The notes below the pieces were generated by a model. That model worked only from the letters and a program-made list of their open reading frames with translations, was not told the origin of the DNA and did not search any database. The translations under genes were made by a program, and so were the position numbers. Shown here piece by piece: positions 1-10,100 of a stretch of 64,000 bases of DNA. The DNA comes from COE1 sp910588595 (GTDB lineage: Bacteria; Bacillota; Clostridia; Lachnospirales; Lachnospiraceae): the NCBI GenBank assembly GCA_948957135.1, contig CARDBT010000013.1, positions 19,735-83,734 on the forward strand, written 5' to 3'. Numbering within the stretch: position 1 is the first letter of the stretch; every line of letters starts with the position of its first letter.

Positions 1-1788
1 TGCCCCCAGGTCATTGGAAATGTCATTATAAAATGCCGCGTCCTGCTGATACATCTGTGCCAGCGCAGTCATTTCCTGATAATCTTCCATCACTTTGCCG
101 TTCATGAAATTCAGCAGCTTCTCAGAATTTTGGGAAAGAAAATCGACGTTCTGCACCACGCTCTCCGTCACTTTGCGGATCTGGTCAACCGCCAGTCTTG
201 AGTGGTCCGCAAGCTCTCTGATCTCCTCCGCGACAACAGAAAACCCTTTTCCAGCCTCGCCAGCCCGCGCCGCCTCTATGGAGGCGTTGAGCGCCAGGAG
301 GTTCGTCTGCGAGCTGATCGAGAGGATCTCCTCTGTCAGGGTATCGATCTCCTGTACCCTTTTGCTGTCCGCGATCGCCCGCTCAAGATCGGCACGCGTC
401 TCCTGATAGAGTGCCACAGCCTCCTTTGCAGACCGGCTGGAGGCCTCATGCCGCTTTCTGGCGCGCTCCATGATACTGCCGGACTGCCCCACTGCCTCTC
501 CTGCCTTTTTCGCGACCTTCTCGATCGCGTCTCCCAGTTCCTGTCCGTTATTTCTGATGCTGTCTGTCAGCCCGCGCGCCTGCAGTGTCTGCACCATCAC
601 CCTGATGACCAGCTCGGAGATACCGGAGATCTCCTGGTTTAATGCCGTCATTTTTGCAGAGGTCCCCTCCGCGATCATGCCGATATTTTCGGCGTCCTTC
701 TTTGTGTTCAGTATGATCTCACGGATCTGCTGGCGCACCTCCGTCGTCGCCGTCCGGATCTGCTCTGTCTCGTTTTTGTACGCCTTCGGGATCGCTTTCT
801 CAACGACCATGCTCTCCGAGAAATCTCCCGACGCAAACTGCTTGAGCATCTGGATCGGCGCGAGCATTTTTCCGATCAGCCCTGCCATGAACACCGCCAC
901 AAACGCGATGACCACCAAAGCGATCACGGCGGCTATCATGATCATGGCGGCAAGAGACTGCGTGACATTTGCCGTCGGCACGACAACCCCCAGTTTCCAT
1001 CCGCTTCCGTCGATGTCCGACACCGCAAAGTAGCACTCGCTGCCGTCATAGTCTGTAAACCGGACCACATCCTGTTCCTTTCCCGTGATCAATGTCCCCA
1101 GCTCCGGCATGATATCTGTTGCGATAACAGCATTGTCCGCTGTTGGCTCATAGCTTTTGTTCCTGTGCGCCACATACTGACCGCTGCTGTCCACCAGAAA
1201 TCCGTATGCGCCCTCCGCATAGTCGATGCTGCCCGTCAGGTCCGTCACAGTGCCGAGCGTGACATCCAGACCGATGACACCGGCAAGCTCACCATCGATA
1301 TAGACCGGTGACGCGATCGTCGCGCACATCTGATTTGTCAGCACATCCCAGTAGGGATCTGTCACGATGACCGCTCTTTCCTGTGCCGCCTGCTGATACC
1401 ACCCGCGCTGTACAGGGTCATAGCCATCCGGTATCTCCGCCGCCTGGTTCGACTGGATAAATCTGCTGTCCTTCGTCCCGCAATACAGATTTAAGAGTTC
1501 CTCCCTGCCCGATGCATGCGCGTCCACCACCGACTGCACTGTATCGGTCTCGATGCTTTTCCCGGTCTCGATACTCGACGACGCCCCGTCTGCGATCATT
1601 TTTTCGATCTCGATCCAGGTGTTGATCTCCTCCGCGTACTTATCCGCACCAAGCCGCAGCGCCTGTGTCTGATCCTGGATCATGCGCTTTCCCGCGACCG
1701 CGATGATCCCCACTGTCGTCAGCAGGATACTCGCCACCACGATCCCGATCACGCTGAATGTCAGTTTCCCTTTAATCGTCCTCAACAA
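1..1788 (-). CDS. Methyl-accepting chemotaxis protein (3' end outside window)
   Basis: Membrane chemoreceptor that would signal to CheA/CheW. The reading frame runs off the window start, so the C-terminus is missing. Residues about 8-30 form TM1. A Cache-type extracellular sensor follows (about 35-270, with motifs such as DGYDPVQRGWY and GVIGLDVTLG). TM2 spans about 276-305 and is followed by a HAMP-like linker. The conserved signalling hairpin tip lies near 500-520 (NASIEAARAGEAGKGF). No ATG fits. A TTG at 1788, nine bases after GGGAGG, is the best start. The ligand is unknown, but Cache domains of this type often bind amino acids or carboxylates. There is no neighbouring che gene. Confidence 0.93.
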   Translation of the reverse strand, partial: MLRTIKGKLTFSVIGIVVASILLTTVGIIAVAGKRMIQDQTQALRLGADKYAEEINTWIEIEKMIADGASSSIETGKSIETDTVQSVVDAHASGREELLNLYCGTKDSRFIQSNQAAEIPDGYDPVQRGWYQQAAQERAVIVTDPYWDVLTNQMCATIASPVYIDGELAGVIGLDVTLGTVTDLTGSIDYAEGAYGFLVDSSGQYVAHRNKSYEPTADNAVIATDIMPELGTLITGKEQDVVRFTDYDGSECYFAVSDIDGSGWKLGVVVPTANVTQSLAAMIMIAAVIALVVIAFVAVFMAGLIGKMLAPIQMLKQFASGDFSESMVVEKAIPKAYKNETEQIRTATTEVRQQIREIILNTKKDAENIGMIAEGTSAKMTALNQEISGISELVIRVMVQTLQARGLTDSIRNNGQELGDAIEKVAKKAGEAVGQSGSIMERARKRHEASSRSAKEAVALYQETRADLERAIADSKRVQEIDTLTEEILSISSQTNLLALNASIEAARAGEAGKGFSVVAEEIRELADHSRLAVDQIRKVTESVVQNVDFLSQNSEKLLNFMNGKVMEDYQEMTALAQMYQQDAAFYNDISNDLGA

Positions 1789-1807
1789 AATGATATCCCT
1801 CCCATAC

Positions 1808-1880
1808 CCTCTGGGTGCCCGTATACATAAATGTAAGTTGCCAAGACCTCCCTTAAAAATGAGCTCTCTGGCAACTTACA
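1808..1880 (-). other. Hairpin followed by a copy of the dispersed GGGTGCCCG element
   Basis: On the minus strand a perfect 12-bp stem (arms 1869-1880 and 1832-1843) is followed by TTTATG and then by the dispersed-element core (plus strand CTCTGGGTGCCCGTATACAT, 1809-1828). The same order, hairpin then ATGCACACGGGCACCC, is seen before ileS, in the 60.9-61.0 kb gap and after the transketolase genes. It lies directly in front of the chemoreceptor ribosome binding site, so it is probably part of its leader or ends an upstream transcript. Confidence 0.5.
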
Positions 1881-1985
1881 GGCGCAATAAACTGCCGCAG
1901 CAATCTATTCTGATATCATTATATGAAGCCAATTGTAGAAATGAAATATATGCGGAACAAATCGCAGTTTTTATGGCATAATTTG

Positions 1986-2186
1986 TCACAATGCCTCGTC
2001 TGACTCAAGCTGTCTGACCATGCAGTCGAAATCCAGATGAATCCCCGGCTCGCAGATCTGATTTTGCAGATGGCTGTGCATCTTCAGACAGTCTCCTCCC
2101 ACAGATCCATAAAATAATTTTGCAAGGTGCCCTGCCACGACATCCACAGCAAAAAAGCCGGGATAGATTGTGTCAGTTATCTTCTT
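1986..2186 (-). CDS. Unrecognised short open frame, possibly a gene remnant
   Basis: A 66-codon open frame starts inside the end of the M50-like gene, in another frame, and ends with TGA at 1986. It reads like real protein (it includes FFAVDVVAGHLAKLFYG and DFDCMVRQLESDEAL) rather than random sequence. It has no ATG or ribosome binding site at its beginning; only internal GTG codons and one late ATG are available. It could be the 3' remnant of a larger lost gene or a frame-shifted extension. I do not recognise the family. It occupies most of the 384-bp gap between the chemoreceptor and the M50-like gene. Confidence 0.25.
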   Translation of the reverse strand, partial: KKITDTIYPGFFAVDVVAGHLAKLFYGSVGGDCLKMHSHLQNQICEPGIHLDFDCMVRQLESDEAL

Positions 2187-2712
2187 TCAAACCCTTGATC
2201 ACTGCCCAGTAGTTTTGAATGATCCTTTTCTTCCATGCGATAAAGATGCAGCCGCAAAATACGACGGTCGCTCCGAGCATCACCACCCATGGGCTTATCC
2301 CGGAATTATGGATAAACTTCGAGACATCATCATTTTGGGGGGCTTTGCCAGCCAGATATAATATGGGCACAAGGATCCACGAAAGAACGGAACAGACAGG
2401 AGCGATCAAAAATAAGTACGAACAGATCCTATAGCGCGTACTTTTTATATTGTCCCGGTAAGTCAACATGTATGCGACCGCCGCAAGGACAGGCAGCAGC
2501 ATCCCCGCAATATTCGTGAGCGATAATGTCACTGCGGTAAACGTGCCGCCCTCATAAGTCGTATATGCGCCCAAAACGCTAAATTTTGTGATGCGGGCGC
2601 CACAGAGTACGGCGACCAGGGCATGCCCTCCTTCATGCAAAATAATATACACAGGAAGGCTCACCAAAATACTCGCTACCGCGAACAACGTTGTTCTCAC
2701 TCTCAAACTCAT
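2173..2712 (-). CDS. Small M50-like membrane zinc protease homologue
   Basis: A 179-residue, mostly membrane protein with four or five hydrophobic segments. The first segment carries HEGGHALVAV near residue 27, an HExxH-like zinc site in which Gly replaces the usual variable residues but Glu and both His are kept. This is typical of site-2-protease-like (M50/M50B) minimal proteins. The downstream NPDG-type third ligand is not evident, so activity is uncertain. The start is the ATG at 2712, six bases after GAGGTG; earlier in-frame codons have no ribosome binding site. It begins 10 bp after the AAA-ATPase gene ends, so the two are probably co-transcribed. Confidence 0.7.
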   Translation of the reverse strand: MSLRVRTTLFAVASILVSLPVYIILHEGGHALVAVLCGARITKFSVLGAYTTYEGGTFTAVTLSLTNIAGMLLPVLAAVAYMLTYRDNIKSTRYRICSYLFLIAPVCSVLSWILVPILYLAGKAPQNDDVSKFIHNSGISPWVVMLGATVVFCGCIFIAWKKRIIQNYWAVIKGLKEDN

Positions 2713-2722
2713 TGAACACACC

Positions 2723-4438
2723 TCACACTTTTTGACCGGGCAAAACATCTGACACAACCTTACAGCGCTTTTTGTAGCACGCGATTCCGTACCGATATAT
2801 CGTCTTCATTCCGTTGTCGATCAGTGCTTCCTCATATCCCCGATCCCGGATCTGACGCAACGCCTCCGCGCAGGCATCGTCAAAAGCAGCATTTTCCGCG
2901 TATTTTAGTTCAATGATGATCCCTATATCCCTATCCTCCACCTCGATGCTGATATCACTGCAGCCCTCGCCGGACTCTGCGTTTGATGAGACACGCCAGT
3001 CATCCATATGTGCGAAAAGCCCCAATAAGATACCGTGATAAAAATTTTCCTTCCTGCTTTTCCTCACATTGACATCCCGGATACTGATGGTCTTTCTCAG
3101 ATATGAAGTAAAACCTTCCTCGATCGCAGCCACATCATTTTCCACAAACGCCCTGCAGAAATCTGCCAGTTTATGACTGTCCCTCGCCGCTTCCTCGTCA
3201 AACCATTCCCGGATCTGCCGCGCATAGATCCAACGGATCTCCCTGTTTGGAATCACAAGTTCTGTAAGCCCGCTCTCATCCTCACCGCGCTGTGTGAGAT
3301 ACCCTGTCGTGAAGAGAATGCTCCATAGATTGTCTATCGTGGAATCCAGATCCCTGTAGGTCAGTTCCTGATGGATCTCCTTCTTGACGCTTCCGCCATC
3401 GATCAGAAGTTCGATCTCGTTTCTGGTGGCAGCTTTCGCCCTGTCGATAAACTTCCGCACCAGGTCGTTGCTGCTCGTATTGACCCAGTAATTCCGCGGC
3501 TCTGTGGCATTTCCGCCGCGCAGATCACCGCAGTAATTGATCACATCCCACGGACAGTAAACTTCCAGATCCCCAAACGTATATCCATCATACCACTCCT
3601 TTATTGCTTCATACTGATCCATAAACCCATAATATTCAAGTATCTGCCGGACTTCCTTGTCCGTAAAGCCAAAATGCTCATTGTAAAGGACATCCTTGAC
3701 TGTATACACATTCATATTATTCAGCCCCGTAAATATGCTCTCTTTCGACACGCGCAGACAGCCTGTGAGCACTGCAAAATAAAGGCTGCTGTTCGTTTTT
3801 AATGCCTTGCCGAACATCGCCCTGACAAAATCAACCATCTCATCATAGTACCCTGATCGATACGCCTTATCAAGCGGCACATCATACTCATCGATCAGCA
3901 GGATCACTTTCCGGTCATAATATTTTTCCAGAAACTGTGTCAGCAAAAAGAGACTTTCCTGCATCAGCTCGTCAGGCACTGTATAGAGTCCCTCTCTGCT
4001 CACATGGACCAGTGCCTCATACTGCCGACGTTCCATCTCAGTCAGACAGTCACTCTGTGCCAGACACGAAAACCTGGCTGCCTCCCTCGCAATGATCGAG
4101 CGCAGTTTGTCCTTCGCATCGGCAAAGTTCACTCCCACTGCTTCCTTTAAAGTGATTGAAATGACCGGGAATTTCCCCATGTACTCGTCGCACAGCTCCT
4201 TTTCGTCGGAGATGGCCAATCCGTCAAAAAGCGCACGGTCACTGCCCGCCTCAAAGAAATATTTGAGCATGCTCATATTCAACGTCTTGCCAAAACGCCT
4301 CGGACGTGTAAACAGATTGACTTTTCCCAGATTCCGCAGCAGATCCCTGATCAGTCCCGTCTTGTCCACATAATAAAAATCCAATGTCCGTATTTCCTCG
4401 AAATCCTCGATCCCCATCGGAAGCCTTGTCTTTCTCAT
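2723..4438 (-). CDS. AAA-ATPase-like / PD-(D/E)XK nuclease-superfamily protein
   Basis: A 571-residue protein of the widespread anaerobe family that joins a predicted AAA-ATPase (PF09820 type) to a C-terminal PD-(D/E)XK-like domain (PF08011 type). The N-terminus has the family hallmark (YYVDKTGLI), a P-loop RPRRFGKT at 45-52 and a Walker B VILLIDEYD near 180. The nuclease-like core has IIIELKYA near 504. Biological function is unproven. These genes are highly multiplied in gut Clostridia and Bacteroidetes and behave like accessory or selfish genes. The start is ATG 4438 with an overlapping AGGAG/GGG-rich ribosome binding site. The 22-codon upstream extension is ignored. Confidence 0.9.
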   Translation of the reverse strand: MRKTRLPMGIEDFEEIRTLDFYYVDKTGLIRDLLRNLGKVNLFTRPRRFGKTLNMSMLKYFFEAGSDRALFDGLAISDEKELCDEYMGKFPVISITLKEAVGVNFADAKDKLRSIIAREAARFSCLAQSDCLTEMERRQYEALVHVSREGLYTVPDELMQESLFLLTQFLEKYYDRKVILLIDEYDVPLDKAYRSGYYDEMVDFVRAMFGKALKTNSSLYFAVLTGCLRVSKESIFTGLNNMNVYTVKDVLYNEHFGFTDKEVRQILEYYGFMDQYEAIKEWYDGYTFGDLEVYCPWDVINYCGDLRGGNATEPRNYWVNTSSNDLVRKFIDRAKAATRNEIELLIDGGSVKKEIHQELTYRDLDSTIDNLWSILFTTGYLTQRGEDESGLTELVIPNREIRWIYARQIREWFDEEAARDSHKLADFCRAFVENDVAAIEEGFTSYLRKTISIRDVNVRKSRKENFYHGILLGLFAHMDDWRVSSNAESGEGCSDISIEVEDRDIGIIIELKYAENAAFDDACAEALRQIRDRGYEEALIDNGMKTIYRYGIACYKKRCKVVSDVLPGQKV

Positions 4439-4518
4439 CCTATCCCTGCTCTCCTGAATGACTGTTGTTACAATGATTATATACCAAAAAGCGGATTTCC
4501 TCAATCATAAAGTTGGGG

Positions 4519-5814
4519 CTACGTCAGATCACCGTTAGCGGGATTGTCGAGCACCTTGCCGCTCTCGTCAAAACGCGAGCCGTGGCAGGCACAGTCCCAC
4601 GAGTGCTCGGCGGGGTTCCATTTCAGCGCACAGCCGAGGTGGGGGCAGCGCTTTTTTGTCGGTGTGAGCAGATTCTTGATCGATTCAAAACCATTTACAA
4701 AGAGCTGCGGTCTGATGATACTGCGCGACGGGTCAAACGCTTCCTCAAATCCATTGTGTCTGCCGCAGATCCTGTCGCTGAGCAGCACCGCCGATAACAT
4801 TGCGCCTGTCATCCCCCATTTGTTGAAGCCGCTCGCGGTGTAGAGATTCGCCGTGTTTTTTGAATATCTGCCGATGTACGGGATATGGTCAAGACTCATG
4901 CAGTCCTGCGCCGCCCAGAAATATCTCTCGGTGGCATGAGGATACTGTTCCCTGGCAAACTGCCTCAGTTCATCCCAGTTTCCGCCGCTTTTGCCCGTGC
5001 GGTGCCCTCCGCCGCCCAAAAGCAGCAGATCGCCGTAATTTCGAAAGGAAAAGCCGGTCCTGGATTCGTCAACGTACATTCCGTCAACGTTCTGCGCATT
5101 TTCCAGCGCCATCACATAAGAACGGTGCTGATACAGTTTCAGGAAATAGCTTCCGTGCTTGTTGATCATCGGAAAATGCGTCGTGACGATGACTTTGCCC
5201 GCGCTGATCCTTGCGCGGTCCGTGACAGCCGTCGTGCCCTCCATTTCCCGCACAAAAGTGTGCTCATAGATGTTCAGTCCCTTTGCGACCGCATACAGAA
5301 ATCGGAGCGGGTGGAACTGTGCCTGGTCGTCAAAGCAGACTGCTCCCACAGTGTTTATTGGCAGGGGCAGGTCTTTTGCAAACACGGCGTTATAGCCGAT
5401 CTTTGAGAGTGCACTGATCTCGTCCTCGAGCTTTTGGCGGTCATCCGTGGCATATACATAATTGTTTTTTATCTCATATCCGCAGTCGATCTCCCTGCAC
5501 AATGCAGCGTATTTCCCAAATGCCATGCGGTTTGCCTGCAAGTACATGTCCGCCCTTTCCAGACCGCTGCTTTGCAGCATCTTATGATAGCACAGACCGT
5601 GCTGAAAAGTGATCTTTGCAGTTGTGTTTCCCGTTGTCCCGCCGCAGATCCTGTCCTTCTCGACCAGAACATAGGGCACGTCGTTCTGCTGCAGAAAATA
5701 CGCGGTCAGGATTCCGGCAATGCCGCCCCCTATGATCAGGACATCCGTTTCCACATCACTTTCCAGTGTCGGAAACTCATGGCGGGTGACAGTTTCATTC
5801 CAGAGTGATCTCAC
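4519..5814 (-). CDS. FAD-dependent oxidoreductase with C-terminal Rieske [2Fe-2S] domain
   Basis: A 431-residue flavoprotein. An N-terminal Rossmann motif IIGGGIAG at 27-34 opens a DAO-type (D-amino-acid-oxidase-like) FAD domain. The last 43 residues are a Rieske cluster site with CPHLGC and CACHGS, supplying the two Cys and two His ligands. The family ending NPANGDL is intact, so the protein is complete. It is a soluble redox enzyme of unknown substrate. The start is GTG 5814 with AAGGA nine or ten bases upstream; no ATG is better placed. It stands alone with gaps on both sides. Confidence 0.9.
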   Translation of the reverse strand: MRSLWNETVTRHEFPTLESDVETDVLIIGGGIAGILTAYFLQQNDVPYVLVEKDRICGGTTGNTTAKITFQHGLCYHKMLQSSGLERADMYLQANRMAFGKYAALCREIDCGYEIKNNYVYATDDRQKLEDEISALSKIGYNAVFAKDLPLPINTVGAVCFDDQAQFHPLRFLYAVAKGLNIYEHTFVREMEGTTAVTDRARISAGKVIVTTHFPMINKHGSYFLKLYQHRSYVMALENAQNVDGMYVDESRTGFSFRNYGDLLLLGGGGHRTGKSGGNWDELRQFAREQYPHATERYFWAAQDCMSLDHIPYIGRYSKNTANLYTASGFNKWGMTGAMLSAVLLSDRICGRHNGFEEAFDPSRSIIRPQLFVNGFESIKNLLTPTKKRCPHLGCALKWNPAEHSWDCACHGSRFDESGKVLDNPANGDLT

Positions 5815-6036
5815 TATTCACAATCCTTTCGTTTTCAATGTTTGGCAGATTGTGAACTGCATAGAAGCAGCTTAACAATCCCATGCAGCATTGTAGTATT
5901 TTTCTTTACAATTCTTTTATAATATTTCCGCACATTTATCAATTTATTCGAGATGACACAAATATGTTTTCCCTTCGCCCCTCAGCCCACACACCGCCTC
6001 AGCGCCCTGCTTCTCCTACACAGAACTGCACAAAAT

Positions 6037-6063
6037 AATCGAGCAGGATCCTCCCGCTCGATT
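6037..6063 (-). terminator. Terminator after the alpha/beta hydrolase gene
   Basis: An 8-bp perfect stem (AATCGAGC with GCTCGATT) encloses an AGGATCCT palindrome. On the minus strand it is followed by ATTTTG. It lies 15 bp past the hydrolase stop codon. Confidence 0.65.
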
Positions 6064-6077
6064 TCTACGCGTATTCT

Positions 6078-7139
6078 CTATTTACCGATCGCATCCGTAT
6101 AAAAGTCAACAATTTTTTCAAACAGTTCCTCATCGATCTGAGATGTCAGCTGCTTGTCGATGGTATCGTTCCACTCTTTCTTGATCTCGTCTGGAACTTC
6201 ATTCTGATACTCCTCCAAAATGAGACTGTACTCCTGATTTAATTGTTCCATGTACTCCATGCGCTCCGGACTATGATCCATCATCAGATTGCCGTGCTCC
6301 CTGCCCTCGAGCAGAACAAACTGCACATCATCTCTCGTAACCTTGTCCCGGTTAGCGTAGATGCAGGGACCATCGAAGCCGACAAAATCATCCAAGTCTC
6401 CCTGAATGATCATCACCGCTGTATGCTTTGCGCGGTTGATCCCGCTTGTCGCCGTGAGATTCATCTTTTCTCCAAACTTTGCGCGCAGCACCATCCAGAT
6501 AAATGGTTTCTCAATGCAGGCAAAAGAACCAATAAGACTCTTCCCCACATAGGTCATCTCCTCAAGACTGTTGTTGTATCCTGCCAGGCTGGCAACCGCT
6601 ATGATATCATGGTCATAGTTCAGGATAGCCGTCGTCGCAAAACCTCCCCAGCTATGACCGTACAGACAGATCGGAAGTCCGTCAAACACTGGATTCTGCT
6701 CGACGTAGATCAATGCATTGTCGAGATCGATCACCGACTGTACAAGCCCGACACAGCTGTCGCCGGTCGAAGCGCCGCTCCCAGTGTTATCATAGGCAAA
6801 TACCATAAATCCGTTGTCCACAAAATATTTTGTCTCGCCTATATATCCCTCCGAATCCGAACCAAGCCCATGGGATACCACCACCAATCCCTTTGTATTG
6901 TCCTTTCCATAGATATAGCCTGTCAGCGTCTCGTCCCCAGAGGGAAACGTCACCGTCTCCCTCTCAAAATCCTCATAGTCTGCCCATCGCATATACTCAG
7001 AATACTTCTTCTGCTCACTCCTGTTAAAATATTGTCTCATGAAATGATTGATCAATGCAAAAGAGACAACAACGAAAATAACTGCCAAAACGCCAACCAC
7101 GATCATAAAAATCTTCAAAAGCCTGCCGCTTTTCCTCAT
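6078..7139 (-). CDS. Membrane-anchored alpha/beta hydrolase
   Basis: A 353-residue protein with one N-terminal membrane anchor (about 9-32) and an extracytoplasmic alpha/beta-hydrolase fold. The oxyanion region is VVVSHGLGSDSEGY. The nucleophile elbow GHSWGG puts the catalytic Ser near 164. The acid is probably in QGDLDDFVG and the His in EGREHGNLMMD. This arrangement matches the BAAT/YqiK-like exported esterase or peptidase group; the substrate is unknown. The start is ATG 7139, though AAGGAG is a rather long 13 bases upstream. It is separate from ileS (41-bp gap, same strand) and may be read through from it. Confidence 0.85.
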   Translation of the reverse strand: MRKSGRLLKIFMIVVGVLAVIFVVVSFALINHFMRQYFNRSEQKKYSEYMRWADYEDFERETVTFPSGDETLTGYIYGKDNTKGLVVVSHGLGSDSEGYIGETKYFVDNGFMVFAYDNTGSGASTGDSCVGLVQSVIDLDNALIYVEQNPVFDGLPICLYGHSWGGFATTAILNYDHDIIAVASLAGYNNSLEEMTYVGKSLIGSFACIEKPFIWMVLRAKFGEKMNLTATSGINRAKHTAVMIIQGDLDDFVGFDGPCIYANRDKVTRDDVQFVLLEGREHGNLMMDHSPERMEYMEQLNQEYSLILEEYQNEVPDEIKKEWNDTIDKQLTSQIDEELFEKIVDFYTDAIGK

Positions 7140-7179
7140 GCCAACATATTCTCTCCTTTAAACACCCCACAAAATAGTT

Positions 7180-10100
7180 TCATGCAAACTGCTGTGACTC
7201 CACACCGATCGTCACATTTTCTCCATTGACATTCCATTCTTTGGCGTTGGCAAAACCGCTCCCGCCGTAAACAAACGCATCTGCCAGCACTTTATCACCG
7301 ATCACTTTCTCGTTTTTCTTAACGACCTCTGCAATCGTGTCATTGCCGCTGATATAGACCTTGATGTGATCCATGACCTCAAATCCAGAGTCTTTTCGCA
7401 TGTTCTGTACCTTGCTGATCACCTCGTAGACAAATCCTTCCTCCACAAGTGCCTCTGTCAGGTTGGTATCAAGCACGACCGTGACTGTATTATCCGCCTC
7501 AGTTACGTACCCCTCCTTCTGCGAGATGTCGATCAGCAGATCCTCCTCCGCGAGTTTCACCTCTGTACCATTCACATCAAAAGCAATGAAACCGTCTGCC
7601 TTCAGCGCATCCATCGCCGCATTGCCATCGATCGCAGAAAGCTTTTCCCTGATGCCGCCGAGCTGTTTTCCGTACTTTGGTCCCACCGTCTTTAGCTGCG
7701 GCTTGAACGTGTAGGTCGTAAACTCCCTGACATCATCCGTAAACACGACCTTCTTGACATTGAGCTCGTCCTCGATGATCTCCTGATAAAATGCGTCCAG
7801 CGTAAACGGCGCCTTGATGAACATGGTGCTGATCGGCTGCCTGTTCTTGATATTTGCCGTATTTCTGCAGGCGCGCCCCATGACAACCGTCTTTAGCACC
7901 GCCTCCATGTCCGCCTCGAGCTGCTTGTCGATAAGCTTTTCATCGACCGCCGGGAAGTCGCACAGATGGATGCTCTCCGGCGCAGACTTGTCGATGCTGC
8001 ACACGAGATTCCGGTAGATGTCCTCTGTCATGAACGGAATCATGGGCGCCGCCGCCTTTGCGATCGTCACAAGCGCGGTGTAGAGCGTCATGTAGGCATT
8101 GATCTTATCCTGCTCCATGCCCTTTGCCCAGAAGCGCTCGCGGCTGCGCCTCACATACCAGTTGCTCATCTCGTCGACAAACTCCTGCAGAGCCCTTGCC
8201 GCCTCGGGAATCCTGTAATTCTCCAGGTTATAATCCACTTCTCCCACCACAGTGTTGAGCTTTGACAAGAGCCACTTATCCATCACCGGCAGCTTGTCGT
8301 ACTCAAGCGTGTATTTCGTCGCGTCAAACGCGTCGATATTTGCGTAGAGCACAAAGAATGCGTACGTGTTCCACAGCGTACCCATGAATTTGCGCTGCCC
8401 CTCCTGCACTGCCTTTCCGTGAAAACGGTTCGGGAGCCACGGCGCTGAATTGACATAGAAATACCAGCGGATCGCATCGGCACCATACGTCTCGAGCGCC
8501 TCAAACGGATCGACCGCATTGCCCTTTGACTTGGACATCTTCTGCCCATTCTCATCCTGCACATGACCAAGTACGATGACATTTTCATACGGCGCTTTAT
8601 TAAACAAAAGTGTAGATTCTGCCATCAGCGAGTAGAACCAGCCGCGCGTCTGATCCACCGCCTCGGAGATAAACTGCGCCGGGAACTGCTGCTCAAACAG
8701 CTCCTTATTTTCAAACGGATAGTGGTGCTGCGCAAACGGCATCGCGCCGGAGTCAAACCAGCAGTCGATCACCTCCGGAACTCTGTGCATCTCCTTTCCG
8801 CAATCGGAACACTTGAACGTCACCTCGTCGATATACGGTCTGTGCAGCTCCACCTGTGCGGCATCGGGATTGCCGCTTCTGTCCGCAAGCTCCTGTCTGC
8901 TGCCGATGCACTCCTGATGACCGCACTCGCACTCCCACACATTCAGCGGCGTCCCCCAGTAGCGGTTGCGCGAGATGCCCCAGTCCTGGATATTTTCAAG
9001 CCAGTCCCCGAAACGTCCCTTGCCGATGGACTCCGGAATCCAGTTCACAGTGTTATTATTTCTGACCAGATCATCTTTCACAGCTGTCATCTTGATAAAC
9101 CAGGACTCGCGCGCATAGTAGATGAGCGGCGTGTCACAGCGCCAGCAGTGCGGGTACTCATGCTCAAATTTCGGCGCATCGAACAAAAGCCCCTTCTCCT
9201 CCAGATCTTTCAGGATCATCGGATCAGCCTTCTTCACAAAAACGCCTGCGTAAGATGTCTCCTCCGTCATTTCACCCTTGCCGTTAACAAGCTGCACAAA
9301 CGGCAGGTCATATTTTCTGCCGACATTGGCATCGTCCTCACCAAACGCCGGCGCAATGTGTACGATACCAGTACCGTCTGTCATGGTGACATAGTTGTCA
9401 CAAGTGATAAAATGGGCTTTCTTGTGCTGCTTTTCGATGATCCCCGCCGCAAAGTCAAACAGCGGTTCATACGCTTTGCGCTCCAGATCAGTACCCTTAT
9501 ATGTTTCCAGCACTTCAAACGGTTTGTCACCCTCATTCTCCGCCAGTTTTCCGAGAACTTTATCGAGAAGCGCCTCCGCCATGTAGTACGTGTAACCGTC
9601 AACAGCCTTCACTTTACAGTAGGTCTCATCCGGATTGACGCAGAGCGCCACGTTTGAGGGGAGTGTCCAGGGTGTCGTCGTCCACGCAAGGAAATACGCC
9701 TCCTCGCCGACTACCTTGAACCGCACGACTGCCGAGCGCTCCTTGACAGTCTTATAGCCCTGTGCGACCTCCTGTGAGGAGAGCGGTGTCCCGCATCTCG
9801 GACAGTAGGGCACGATCTTGAATCCCTTATACAACAGCTTTTTATTCCAGATCTCCTTCAATGCCCACCACTCGGACTCGATAAAATTATCATGGTACGT
9901 GACGTAGGGATCATCCATATCCGCCCAGAAACCGACTGTTCCCGAGAAATCCTCCCACATACCCTTATACTTCCACACGGATTCCTTGCACTTTTTGATA
10001 AAGGGCTCCATGCCGTACTCCTCGATCTGCTCCTTGCCGTTGAGCCCCAGAAGCTTCTCAACCTCAAGCTCGACAGGAAGACCATGCGTATCCCAGCCCG

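Noticed and set aside
8563..9657. A 364-codon plus-strand frame
   Set aside because: Antisense to ileS, no ribosome binding site, no recognisable motifs.
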